Assembly (NCBI GenBank): GCA_035303885.1
Contig: DATGRE010000039.1
Span: 1-31,115 of the forward strand
Reading direction: 5' to 3'
From: Zeimonas sp035303885
GTDB taxonomy: Bacteria; Pseudomonadota; Gammaproteobacteria; Burkholderiales; Burkholderiaceae_E
Length of the DNA stretch: 31,115 bases
Shown: positions 23,488 to 31,115 of the stretch, piece after piece
How positions within the stretch are numbered: the stretch's first letter is position 1
Layout of the letters: each line of letters begins with the position of its first letter
Translations under genes and position numbers: made by a program
Notes under the pieces: generated by a model
The model's database searches: none
Seen by the model: the letters and a program-made list of their open reading frames with translations, nothing else
What the model was told of the DNA's origin: nothing

Positions 23488-24428
23488 GTGCTCCGACGAG
23501 CGGCGGGGGGCGGGAGTCCGACTGGCCGACGCTGCGCATCGGCGACTGGAAGGACAGCTTCGAGACGCTGCACATGTGGACGCAGATCGTCGGCAAGACG
23601 CGCCTCGCGCTGGCGCCGATGCAGAACCATTGGTGGCAGATCGCGTTGTACGTGTCGCCGCGCGGCCTGACGACATCGGCGATTCCGTTCGACGCGGGCC
23701 TGTTCTCGGCCGAGTTCGATTTCGTCGACCATCGTCTGGTGCTTCGCACGAGCGCGGGCGCGGTGCGCGCGCTCGCGCTCGCCCCGCGGACGGTGGCCGA
23801 TTTCTACGACGAGTACCGCGGCGCGCTGGGCGCGCTCGGAATCGCCTGCCGCTTCGCCCGACCGTCGCCGGTGGAGGTGGCCGAGTCGATCCCCTTCGCC
23901 GACGACCGGGTCCATGCGTCGTACGACCCCGAGGCCGCATGGCGGTGGTGGCGCATCCTGCAGAGCACCGACCGCGTGATGCAGCGCTTCCGCAGCGGCT
24001 TCGTCGGCAAGGCGAGCCCGGCGCATTTCTTCTGGGGCAGCTTCGACCACGCGACGACGCGCTTCTCGGGCCGACGGGCGCCGACGCATCCGGGCGGCGC
24101 GCCGAACTGCCCCGACTACGTGATGGTCGAGGCGTACTCGCACGAGTGCGCAAGCTGCGGCCTGTGGCCGGGAGGCGGAGCGTACGAGGAGCCCGCGTTC
24201 TACGCCTATGCGTATCCGGAGCCGGCGGGCTATGCACGACACCCGGTCTCCGTGCCGGGCGCGCACTACGACCCGACGCTGCGCGAGTTCGTGCTGCCCT
24301 ACGACGCGGTGCGCGGCGTGGACGATCCGGACGCCACGCTGCTCGAATTCTTCCAGTCCACCTACGAGGCCGCCGCCGATCTCGGAGGCTGGGATCGCGA
24401 CGCACTCGAACGCCCCGCCGCACGCTGA
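23484..24428 (+). CDS. DUF5996 family protein of unknown function
   Basis: 314 residues. The GTG start overlaps the previous stop, with GGGAG eight bases upstream. Family-like features: WPTLRIGDWKDSFETLHMWT at the N-terminus, then QIVGKTRLALAPMQNHWWQ and SPRGLTTSAIPFDAGLFSAE. Next come GKASPAHFFWGSFDHATTRF with the following SGRRAP, and VEAYSHECASCGLWPGGG with an acidic, aromatic-rich C-terminus. The conserved His, Trp and Cys residues suggest a ligand- or metal-binding pocket, but no activity is known to me. No signal peptide or membrane segment is present, so it is probably cytoplasmic. It sits between aapQ and aapM, 70 bases before aapM. Confidence 0.85.
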   Translation: MSAPTSGGGRESDWPTLRIGDWKDSFETLHMWTQIVGKTRLALAPMQNHWWQIALYVSPRGLTTSAIPFDAGLFSAEFDFVDHRLVLRTSAGAVRALALAPRTVADFYDEYRGALGALGIACRFARPSPVEVAESIPFADDRVHASYDPEAAWRWWRILQSTDRVMQRFRSGFVGKASPAHFFWGSFDHATTRFSGRRAPTHPGGAPNCPDYVMVEAYSHECASCGLWPGGGAYEEPAFYAYAYPEPAGYARHPVSVPGAHYDPTLREFVLPYDAVRGVDDPDATLLEFFQSTYEAAADLGGWDRDALERPAAR

Positions 24429-24498
24429 AGACGGCGAGCGCGAACCGCGACCGCGTCGGTGCTGACGGCGCGAAGAGGATGCGGTAGCTTCGGCGCTC

Positions 24499-25592
24499 AT
24501 GGCTGATTCCGCGCCCCCGGCACAGCTTCGTCGCCCACAGCCGCTGGCATTCCTCGCCTGGATGCGGGCGAATCTTTTCTCCTCGTGGGGCAACACGCTG
24601 CTGACGCTCGCGCTCGTCGCGATGCTCGCATGGGTGCTGCCGCCGGCGATCGACTGGCTCGTCCTGGACGCCGTCTGGGGACGCGCGCCGGCCGCCGCCT
24701 GCGACGCGGTGCGCGGACAAGGCGCGTGCTGGGCCGTCGTCGCCGAGAAATTCCGCTTCATGCTCTTCGGCTTCTATCCGTACGCGTTGCAGTGGCGCCC
24801 GGCGATCGTCATCGTCGTGCTGTGCACGCTGCTGGTCGTCTCGGCGATCCCGTCGTTCTGGCGGCCGTCACTCGCGCTGGTCTGGGCGGCCGGCATCGCG
24901 CTCGCGTTCTGGCTGATGGGCGGCGGCCTGGGCCTCGAGCGCGTGCGCAGCGAGCAATGGGGCGGTCTGCCGGTGACGCTGATCCTCGCGATCTTCGGCG
25001 TCGCCTTCGCGTTTCCGCTCGGCGTGCTGCTCGCGCTCGGGCGCCGTTCCTCGCTGCCCGTCGTGCGCGCGCTGTCGGTCGTCTACATCGAGGTGATCCG
25101 CGGCGTGCCGCTGATCACCGTGCTCTTCATGGCGTCGGTGATGTTCGCGCTGTTCCTGCCCGAGAACCTGCGCATCGAGCAACTGCTGCGCGCGCAGATC
25201 GCGCTGATCCTCTTCGTCGCCGCCTACCTGGCCGAGGCCATCCGCGGCGGGCTGCAATCGGTTCCACGCGGCCAGTACGAGGCCGCCGCCGCGCTCGGCT
25301 TGCCCTACTGGAAATCGATGGGCCTGGTCATCCTGCCGCAGGCGCTGCGCGTGGCGATTCCGTCGATCGTCAACAGCTTCATCTCGCTGTTCAAGGACAC
25401 CTCGCTCGTCGTGATCATCGCGATCTACGACTTCGCCTACGCGGTGAAGAAGTCGGTCGAGACCGATTTCTCGTGGAAGCCGTATTTCATCGAGGCGTTC
25501 CTGTTCTCGATCGCCGTCTATTGGGCCTTCTGCTTCGCGATGTCGCGCTACAGTCAGTGGCTGGAACGCGGGCTGGCACGCGAGGGACGCGC

Positions 25593-25596
<4 letters not shown>
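24499..25596 (+). CDS. aapM: Amino-acid ABC transporter permease, AapM type
   Basis: 365 residues, the second permease of the importer. The N-terminal tail is followed by a membrane segment LLTLALVAMLAWVLPPAIDW, then AVVAEKFRFMLFGFYPYALQ, typical of AapM/BztC. The central region has several membrane helices, and the permease core begins near GGLPVTLILAIFGVAFAFPL. The EAA loop lies at about residue 261, EAAAALGLPYWKSMGLVILP, followed by QALRVAIPSIVNSFISLFKDTS. Its stop overlaps the aapP start (ATGA). A weak upstream region of only 70 bases suggests transcription from the preceding gene, though a private promoter is possible. Confidence 0.93.
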
Positions 25597-26399
<803 letters not shown>

Positions 26400-26465
26400 G
26401 CTCGCAACCGTCGAGCGGATGCGCGGCACTCGTTCCCGAAGCAACGACGCGCATCTCGCAGGCCT

Positions 26466-26508
26466 CGACGTTGCCGGCAAAGGCGCGGGCCGCCTGCGGC
26501 GGGCGCGC
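26466..26508. repeat. Third copy of the palindromic repeat
   Basis: Bases 26466-26508 match 21598-21640 at 38 of 43 positions without gaps; the core 32 bases match at 29. It lies in the 110-base gap between convergent aapP and the hemerythrin gene, ending one base before the hemerythrin stop codon. The core contains its own short hairpin (GCCGC-CT-GCGGC). The position at the 3' end of a gene is typical of REP-type elements. Confidence 0.65.
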
Positions 26509-26509
26509 A

Positions 26510-27082
26510 TCACATATACCCCAGCACCCGATCCACCGAATGCCGAATATGCAGCGTCAACGCCAGCGACGCCCGCTCGTTCGCATCGAGGATCTTCGCC
26601 GCCAGCGGCAGGTACCCCGTCTCCTCGAACTGCGCGTGCGCGGCGTACAGGTCGCACAGCCGCGCGACGACGCCCTCGTCGATCTCGGCCGGACGGCCCT
26701 TGGCAATCCGCTCGAGCGCCGGTTCGATGGCCTTCCAGTCCGCCTCGATCTGCCGGTGCTCGCGCGCCAGGCGTGCGGCGAGCGATGCGACGAGCGACGC
26801 CTCGTCCCCGGGCGCGGCGGCGCGCGCCACCGCCGGAAAGAGCGCCTCCTCCTCTTCTTCGTGGTGCTCGAGCACGGCCACGCGGAAGAACTCGACGATC
26901 TGCGCGGCGGCGACGCGGGCCGCGCGGCGATCGGCGCCGGGCTCGGCGAGCCGCGCCGGCAGCGCACGCAACTCCTCCAGGCGGATCAGGATGCCGGCAT
27001 GACTGCGCGAGAAATCGGGCAGCGGATCGTCTCGCCGCACGTCGTCCTGTGTCGACGCGTGCGGGTCGGGCGCATCGGCCAT
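26510..27082 (-). CDS. Hemerythrin-domain (HHE) protein
   Basis: 190 residues. The HHE cation-binding four-helix bundle is visible with metal-ligand candidates His28 (FSRSHAGILIRLEEL), His73/His74 with Glu (VLEHHEEEEEALFP), His109 (LAREHRQIEADW), and His149 with Glu153 (LYAAHAQFEETGYLPLA). Such cytoplasmic proteins bind a di-iron centre and sense or buffer O2, NO or redox state. No extra domain is present. It lies 13 bases downstream of the FAD-linked oxidase gene on the same strand, so it is probably co-transcribed with it. The ligand cannot be read from sequence. Confidence 0.9.
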   Translation of the reverse strand: MADAPDPHASTQDDVRRDDPLPDFSRSHAGILIRLEELRALPARLAEPGADRRAARVAAAQIVEFFRVAVLEHHEEEEEALFPAVARAAAPGDEASLVASLAARLAREHRQIEADWKAIEPALERIAKGRPAEIDEGVVARLCDLYAAHAQFEETGYLPLAAKILDANERASLALTLHIRHSVDRVLGYM

Positions 27083-27095
27083 CGGGATTCGCCTC

Positions 27096-28505
27096 TCAGA
27101 GCCGGAAGATCTTGCCCGGGTTCAGGATGTCGTCGGGGTCGAGCGCCCGCTTGATCCGGCGCATCAGCTCGATCGCGTCCTCGCCGGCCTCTTCCTCGAG
27201 AAAGCCCATCTTGTGCAGGCCGACGCCGTGCTCGCCGGTGCAGGTGCCGTCCATCGAGAGCGCGAGGCGCACGATCTGCTCATTCAGGCGCTCGGCCTCG
27301 GCCATCTCGTCGGCGTCGTTCGGATCGACGAGCAGCACGGCATGGAAATTGCCGTCGCCGACGTGGCCGACGATCATCGTCGGGAACTTCGCGCTGTCGA
27401 GGATGCGGCGCGCGCCGGTGATCGATTCGCTCAGTCGCGAGATCGGCACGCAGGTGTCGGTGGAGATCGCGCGAGCGCCGGGGCGCTGCTGCAGGCAGGC
27501 GAAATATGCGTTGTGCCGCGCGGTCCACAGCCGCGTACGGTCTTCCGGACGGGTCGCCCAGTCGAAGTCCTGCCCGCCGTGCTCGTGCGCGACCTGCTGA
27601 ACGAGCGCCGCCTGCTCTTGCACCGACGCGTCGCTGCCGTGGAACTCGAAGAACAGCGTGGGCGCCTCGCGCAGCGTCGTGTGGCTGTGGGCATTGATCG
27701 CGCGGATCGTGTGCTCGCACAGGTACTCGCAGCGCGCGACCGGGACGCCGAGCTGGATCGTCTGGATCACCGCGTCGACCGCCGAGGCGAGGCTCGGGAA
27801 ATTCACGACGGCCGCCGAGATCGCCTCCGGAACCGGGTACAGCCGCAGCGTGACCTCGGTGATGATGCCGAGCGTTCCCTCCGAGCCGACGAACAGCCGC
27901 GTGAGATCGTAGCCGGCGGAGGACTTCTTCGCGCGCCCCGCGGTGCGGATCACCTTGCCGTCGGCGGTGACGACGGTCAGTCCGAGCACGTTCTCCTTCA
28001 TCGTGCCGTAGCGCACGGCATTCGTGCCCGATGCGCGCGTGGCCGACATGCCGCCCAGGGTCGCGTTCGCGCCGGGATCGATCGGGAAGAACAGGCCCGT
28101 GCCCTTCAGCTCGTCGTTCAGCTGCACGCGCGTCACGCCCGCCTGCACCGACGCGGTGAGGTCTTCGGCCTGCACCGCGAGCACGCGGTTCATCTGCGAC
28201 AGATCGATCGAGACGCCGCCGCGCACGGCGAGCAGATGTCCCTCGAGCGACGAGCCGACGCCGAAGGCGATCACGGGCACGCGATGCTCGCGGCACAGGC
28301 GCACGGTCTCGGCGACGTCGGCCGTTTCGTGCGCATAGACGACCGCGTCGGGCGGCGTGGGCGGAAACGGCGATTCGTCGCGACCGTGGTGCTCGCGCAC
28401 GGCGGCAGCGGTGCTGAAGCGATCGCCGAAGCGCGCTCGCAGCGCATCGGCGAGTGCCGGAGGGAACGGCCGCTTCAGGGCCTCGGTGACGGCGGGACTG
28501 TTCAT
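27096..28505 (-). CDS. FAD-linked 2-hydroxyacid oxidase/dehydrogenase (D-lactate dehydrogenase-like)
   Basis: 469 residues. FAD-binding PCMH domain with VPVIAFGVGSSLEGHLLAVR, FFPIDPGANATLGGMSATRA, SGTNAVRYGTMKENVLGL and LFVGSEGTLGIITEVTLRLY. The C-terminal FAD-linked oxidase domain has IVGHVGDGNFHAVLLVDPND, GTCTGEHGVGLHKMGFLEEE and ALDPDDILNPGKIFRL. The GEHGVG histidine and the two HxxDGN-type positions are intact. It belongs to the GlcD/D-LDH superfamily; the motif GxGSSLEGH is closer to the mitochondrial-type D-lactate dehydrogenase branch than to GlcD. The substrate is probably D-lactate or another D-2-hydroxy acid. It has no GlcE/GlcF partners nearby. The start overlaps the stop of a possible small upstream gene. 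Confidence 0.9.
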   Translation of the reverse strand: MNSPAVTEALKRPFPPALADALRARFGDRFSTAAAVREHHGRDESPFPPTPPDAVVYAHETADVAETVRLCREHRVPVIAFGVGSSLEGHLLAVRGGVSIDLSQMNRVLAVQAEDLTASVQAGVTRVQLNDELKGTGLFFPIDPGANATLGGMSATRASGTNAVRYGTMKENVLGLTVVTADGKVIRTAGRAKKSSAGYDLTRLFVGSEGTLGIITEVTLRLYPVPEAISAAVVNFPSLASAVDAVIQTIQLGVPVARCEYLCEHTIRAINAHSHTTLREAPTLFFEFHGSDASVQEQAALVQQVAHEHGGQDFDWATRPEDRTRLWTARHNAYFACLQQRPGARAISTDTCVPISRLSESITGARRILDSAKFPTMIVGHVGDGNFHAVLLVDPNDADEMAEAERLNEQIVRLALSMDGTCTGEHGVGLHKMGFLEEEAGEDAIELMRRIKRALDPDDILNPGKIFRL

Positions 28506-28696
28506 CGCGACTCTGCGGGATCGGGCGCGCTGCGCAGCCGCAGCGTGACGCGTGGGACCGATTTCTCGAAGAAATGGTATCCCGAACCGCCTGCGGCCAG
28601 CAGGTCGAGCGGCGCGTCGGGATCCGTGATGCGCGGCCGCCCGGCACGGTGGCGCCGCGCGTGTCGTACGGCTGCGCACGCCGCTGCGGTCGTCAT
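28502..28696 (-). CDS. Possible small protein of 64 residues
   Basis: An open frame starting MTTAAACAAVRHARRHRAG with GGAG eight bases upstream. It ends in an ATGA overlap with the FAD-linked oxidase start, the same coupling signature as in the real operons of this window. The N-terminal third is Ala/Arg-rich; the middle reads TDPDAPLDLLAAGGSGYHFF, then EKSVPRVTLRLR. I recognise no family. Against it: short length and an Arg-rich start seen in many high-GC spurious frames. A GTG or ATG further upstream (28720) would add eight residues. The rest of the gap to 28832 (about 136 bases) holds promoters for both directions and no other gene that I can see. Confidence 0.4.
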   Translation of the reverse strand: MTTAAACAAVRHARRHRAGRPRITDPDAPLDLLAAGGSGYHFFEKSVPRVTLRLRSAPDPAESR

Positions 28697-28832
28697 GGTC
28701 GCGACTCCGTGGTTACACACGGCCGTCCGCGTTTCGCGAAATGGCCGCCTGAAGGGGATTCCAGCATACCGCTTTATCCGTCGGCGCTACACTGACCCAT
28801 TCGAACCGTCCGTTCATTCTCCAGGAGCCGCC

Positions 28833-29384
28833 ATGGGAAATCGCCTGTCGAAGATCGTCACACGCACCGGCGACGACGGCACGACGGGGCTGGGCGACGG
28901 CCGCCGCACGCGCAAGGACGGGCGGCGCATCGATGCAATCGGCCAGGTCGACGAACTGAACTCGACGATCGGCGTGCTGCTCACCGAGCCGATGCCGGAT
29001 GAGATCCGCCAGCAGCTGATCGGTATCCAGCACGATCTCTTCGACCTGGGCGGAGAGCTGTGCATTCCCGGCTTCGAGAACCTGCACGAATCGCAGGTCG
29101 CGAAGCTCGATGCCCTGCTCGAGGCGCACAACGCCGAGCTGCCCCGGTTGAAGGAATTCGTGCTGCCCGGCGGATCGCGCGCGGCCGCCTACGCGCATCT
29201 GTCGCGCACCGTCTGCCGTCGCGCGGAGCGTGCCGTCGTCGCGCTCGGCGCCGAGGAGGACGTTCGCCCCGACTGCCGCCACTACCTGAACCGGCTCTCC
29301 GACCTGCTCTTCGTGCTCGCACGCGTGCTCAACCGGCACGCAGGGGTAGGCGACGTGATGTGGGAGAAGGATCGGGCGCGATAG
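28833..29384 (+). CDS. Cob(I)alamin adenosyltransferase, PduO type
   Basis: 183 residues. It transfers the adenosyl group from ATP to reduced cobalamin, making adenosylcobalamin. The N-terminal ATP loop VTRTGDDGTTGLGDGRRTRK is the PduO-family signature. IDAIGQVDELNSTIGVLL, QHDLFDLGGELCIPG, FVLPGGSRAAAYAHLSRTVC with RRAER, and CRHYLNRLSDLLFVLARVLN complete the conserved five-helix bundle and the active-site Arg/Asp/Asn residues. ATG with AGGAG six bases upstream. No cobalamin riboswitch is visible in front of it. It is divergent from the FAD-linked oxidase and convergent with the cyclic-nucleotide-binding protein (18-base gap). Confidence 0.93.
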   Translation: MGNRLSKIVTRTGDDGTTGLGDGRRTRKDGRRIDAIGQVDELNSTIGVLLTEPMPDEIRQQLIGIQHDLFDLGGELCIPGFENLHESQVAKLDALLEAHNAELPRLKEFVLPGGSRAAAYAHLSRTVCRRAERAVVALGAEEDVRPDCRHYLNRLSDLLFVLARVLNRHAGVGDVMWEKDRAR

Positions 29385-29402
29385 GCTCCCCCCTTCTCTT
29401 CC

Positions 29403-29996
29403 TCAGGCATCCCGCGCCGCCTCGAGATAGGAGACGAGCTTCGCGCTCGTCTGCCGCAGCCGCTCCGAGAGCAGCTGCACCAGCTTCAGCAGGATCTTGT
29501 TGCCGAGTGCGGGCTCGTCGCCCAGAACGAGCATCAGCGCGTCGCGGGTGAGGACGGCGATGCGGCTGTTCTCCAGCGTCACGCACGACGCGAAGCGCGG
29601 TTCGCCATCGAACATCGACATCTCGCCGAGCGAATGACCGGCATGCGCGACGGCGATGCGCGACGGATAGTTGTAGCGGTTGCGACGCAGGACGTCGACC
29701 ATGCCCTGCATCAGCAGCATCATGAAGTCGCCGGCCTCGCCCTCGTTGATCACCGTGACGCCGGGCGGCGCCTCGTAGACGTACATGAAGGTGCCGAGCT
29801 TGCGGGTCTCGTCCATGTCGAGCCCCGAGAACAGCGGCGTCTTGGCCATGAGGCCGTGGATCTGGTCGGCGAAGTCGCTCGCCCGGCCGATCGGTTTCAG
29901 GCCGACTGCGAGCAGCCGCTCATGCGGCGTTCGCCGCGCGGGAGCCGATGCACTCGACGCCGGTTCCGGCGATGCACCGCCTTTCACCGCTTCCAT
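29403..29996 (-). CDS. Stand-alone cyclic nucleotide-binding domain protein
   Basis: 197 residues. ATG with GGAGGA directly upstream. A low-complexity N-terminus of about 25 residues is followed by a helix (ADQIHGLMAKTPLFSGLD) and a complete cNMP-binding beta-roll at about 50-170. It has PPGVTVINEGEAGDFMMLLM, then the phosphate-binding cassette GEMSMFDGEPRFAS (124-137) with its Glu125 and Arg134 intact. It ends in the C-helix LLKLVQLLSERLRQTSAKLV and stops shortly after (SYLEAARDA). No helix-turn-helix follows, so unlike CRP/FNR it should not bind DNA itself. The ligand (cAMP, cGMP or none) and partner are unknown. Confidence 0.87.
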   Translation of the reverse strand: MEAVKGGASPEPASSASAPARRTPHERLLAVGLKPIGRASDFADQIHGLMAKTPLFSGLDMDETRKLGTFMYVYEAPPGVTVINEGEAGDFMMLLMQGMVDVLRRNRYNYPSRIAVAHAGHSLGEMSMFDGEPRFASCVTLENSRIAVLTRDALMLVLGDEPALGNKILLKLVQLLSERLRQTSAKLVSYLEAARDA

Positions 29997-30020
29997 CGAT
30001 TCCTCCGGGAACGTTGCGCG

Positions 30021-30029
30021 TTTATAGCA
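30021..30029 (-). promoter_or_regulatory. Extended -10 promoter of the cNMP-binding gene
   Basis: On the minus strand TGCTATAAA gives an extended -10 (TG plus TATAAA) about 25 bases upstream of the ATG, implying a leader of roughly 18 bases. It is the only AT-rich patch in the 157-base gap behind the DAHP synthase gene. No strong -35 is visible, which an extended -10 can tolerate. Confidence 0.5.
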
Positions 30030-30153
30030 TGGTAAACGCCGCTTCCCGACCAGAAGCGTCACTGCCTGACCCTCCCGGTCTTTTTCCGACGGATGGCGCT
30101 TGCGCGAGGTTCGGCGTCGGCTCCGTCGGCCGCCCGCGCGGCGCGGCGTCGCG

Positions 30154-31115
30154 CTACAGCTCCACGCCGGCCGCCACACCGGAACGCGCCGCTTCCGCGG
30201 CGACGCGTCGGCGGGCGCGCACCGAGGCGGCGAGCGCCTCGAGCAGTCGAACGCTGTCGTCCCAACCGATGCAGCCGTCGGTAATGCTCTGCCCGTAGCA
30301 CAGCGCCTTGCCGTCGACGAGATCCTGCCGCCCGGCCTGCAAGTGGCTTTCGACCATGACGCCGACGATGCGCGCGTCGCCCGCGGCGATCTGCGCGCCG
30401 ATCGCGCCCGCCACCGGGATCTGGTTCTCCGGGCGCTTCTGGCTGTTACCGTGGCTCGCGTCGATCATCAACCGGCACGGCAGGTTCTCGGCAGCGGCGG
30501 CGCGGCACGCGGCATCGACGCTCGCGGCGTCGTAGTTCGGGTGCTTGCCGCCGCGCAGGATCACGTGGCAGTCGTCATTGCCGTTCGTGGAGACGATCGC
30601 CGAGTGCCCGCCCTTGGTGACCGACAGGAAATGATGCGGCTGGGACGCCGCCTTGATCGCGTCGAAGGCGATGCGCAGGTTGCCGTCCGTGCCGTTCTTG
30701 AAGCCGACCGGACACGACAGCCCCGACGCGAGCTCGCGGTGCACCTGCGATTCGGTGGTGCGCGCGCCGATCGCCCCCCACGCGATCAGGTCGGCGTAGT
30801 ACTGCGGCGTGATCATGTCGAGGAACTCGGTGCCTGCCGGCAGTCCCTGGCGCGTGATGTCGAGCAGCAGCTCGCGCGCGATGCGCAGCCCCTTGTTGAT
30901 GTCGAAGCTGTTGTTCAGGTCGGGGTCGTTGATCAGGCCCTTCCACCCCACGGTGGTGCGCGGCTTCTCGAAATAGACGCGCATCACGATCTCCAGATCG
31001 TCGGCGAGGCGCACACGCTGCTCGACGAGACGCTTCGCGTATTCACGCGCCGCCTTCGGATCGTGGATCGAGCACGGCCCGATGACGACGATCAGGCGAT
31101 CGTCTTCGCCGTGCA
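30154..31115 (-). CDS. aroG: 3-deoxy-7-phosphoheptulonate (DAHP) synthase, type I, 5' end outside window
   Basis: First enzyme of the shikimate pathway: condenses phosphoenolpyruvate and erythrose 4-phosphate. The frame stays open to the right edge, so the N-terminus (perhaps 40-60 residues, including part of the effector region) is cut off; a GTG at 31014 is internal. About 320 residues are visible. Motifs in order: VIGPCSIHDPKAAREYAKRL, RVYFEKPRTTVGWKGLINDP, WGAIGARTTESQVHRELASG, PVGFKNGTDGN, and DASHGNSQKRPENQ with the metal/substrate His. Then comes GVMVESHLQAGRQDL, and the family end SITDGCIGWDDSVRLLEAL. Feedback type (Phe, Tyr or Trp) cannot be told. The symbol is a family-level choice among aroF/G/H. 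Confidence 0.93.
   Translation of the reverse strand, partial: HGEDDRLIVVIGPCSIHDPKAAREYAKRLVEQRVRLADDLEIVMRVYFEKPRTTVGWKGLINDPDLNNSFDINKGLRIARELLLDITRQGLPAGTEFLDMITPQYYADLIAWGAIGARTTESQVHRELASGLSCPVGFKNGTDGNLRIAFDAIKAASQPHHFLSVTKGGHSAIVSTNGNDDCHVILRGGKHPNYDAASVDAACRAAAAENLPCRLMIDASHGNSQKRPENQIPVAGAIGAQIAAGDARIVGVMVESHLQAGRQDLVDGKALCYGQSITDGCIGWDDSVRLLEALAASVRARRRVAAEAARSGVAAGVEL

Noticed and set aside
28697..28832. Cobalamin riboswitch before the adenosyltransferase
   Set aside because: The stretch is short and I see no B12-box-like core; only the region's AT-richer patch and the AGGAG ribosome site stand out.
30057..30130. Intrinsic terminator after the DAHP synthase on the minus strand
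   Set aside because: A CCGACGG/CCGTCGG pair is present, but on that strand it is followed by an A-run and not a T-run, and the loop is about 35 bases.
30154..31014. Starting the DAHP synthase at the GTG at 31014
   Set aside because: The conserved GPCSIHDPKAAREY stretch lies upstream of that codon in the same frame, so the gene continues past the window edge.

Overview
The window is about 31 kb of high-GC chromosomal DNA (roughly two thirds or more G+C by eye, strongly G/C at third codon positions). Gene content points to a betaproteobacterium, most likely Burkholderiales: a pilE/fimT/pilV/pilW/pilX/pilY1 minor-pilin block, glcDEF, a glycine-riboswitch-led gcv operon, an AapJQMP-type amino-acid importer and a type I DAHP synthase. 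It reads mostly as core chromosome. I see no phage, transposase, CRISPR, rRNA or tRNA gene.

Layout. 1-2215 (+): the 3' part of pntB, then a small membrane protein and a lipoprotein of unknown function. 2423-9127 (+): a tightly overlapping type IV pilus operon of five pilin-like subunits followed by the tip protein PilY1. A hairpin terminator and a three-unit hairpin array separate it from the convergent glycolate oxidase genes glcD-glcE-glcF (13253-9279, -). A serine carboxylesterase lies upstream on the same strand. 14337-15398 (+): a DUF2382 stress-type protein ending in a strong intrinsic terminator. 15496-20257 (+): a promoter, a single-aptamer glycine riboswitch and gcvH-gcvP-gcvT, the glycine cleavage system. 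20338-26399 (+): the amino-acid ABC importer aapJ, aapQ, aapM and aapP, with a possible sigma-54 promoter. A ZnF-UBP/DUF5996 gene pair sits inside it. 28696-26510 (-): a possible 64-residue protein, an FAD-linked 2-hydroxyacid oxidase and a hemerythrin-domain protein. 28833-29384 (+): PduO-type corrinoid adenosyltransferase. 29996-29403 (-): a stand-alone cyclic-nucleotide-binding protein. 31115-30154 (-): DAHP synthase, running off the right edge.

Functional links. glcDEF oxidises glycolate to glyoxylate, which can be aminated to glycine, the substrate of the neighbouring riboswitch-controlled gcv operon. The aap importer brings in amino acids. The window is therefore rich in C2/amino-acid metabolism, although the sequence does not show co-regulation of these units.

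The least explained parts are two. One is the 484-bp spacer between aapJ and aapQ, which carries a perfect 32-nt inverted repeat with a diverged third copy 4.6 kb away beside the hemerythrin gene. The other is the split of the transporter by an unrelated two-gene unit. I found no clear case for a wholly new defence or biosynthetic system here.
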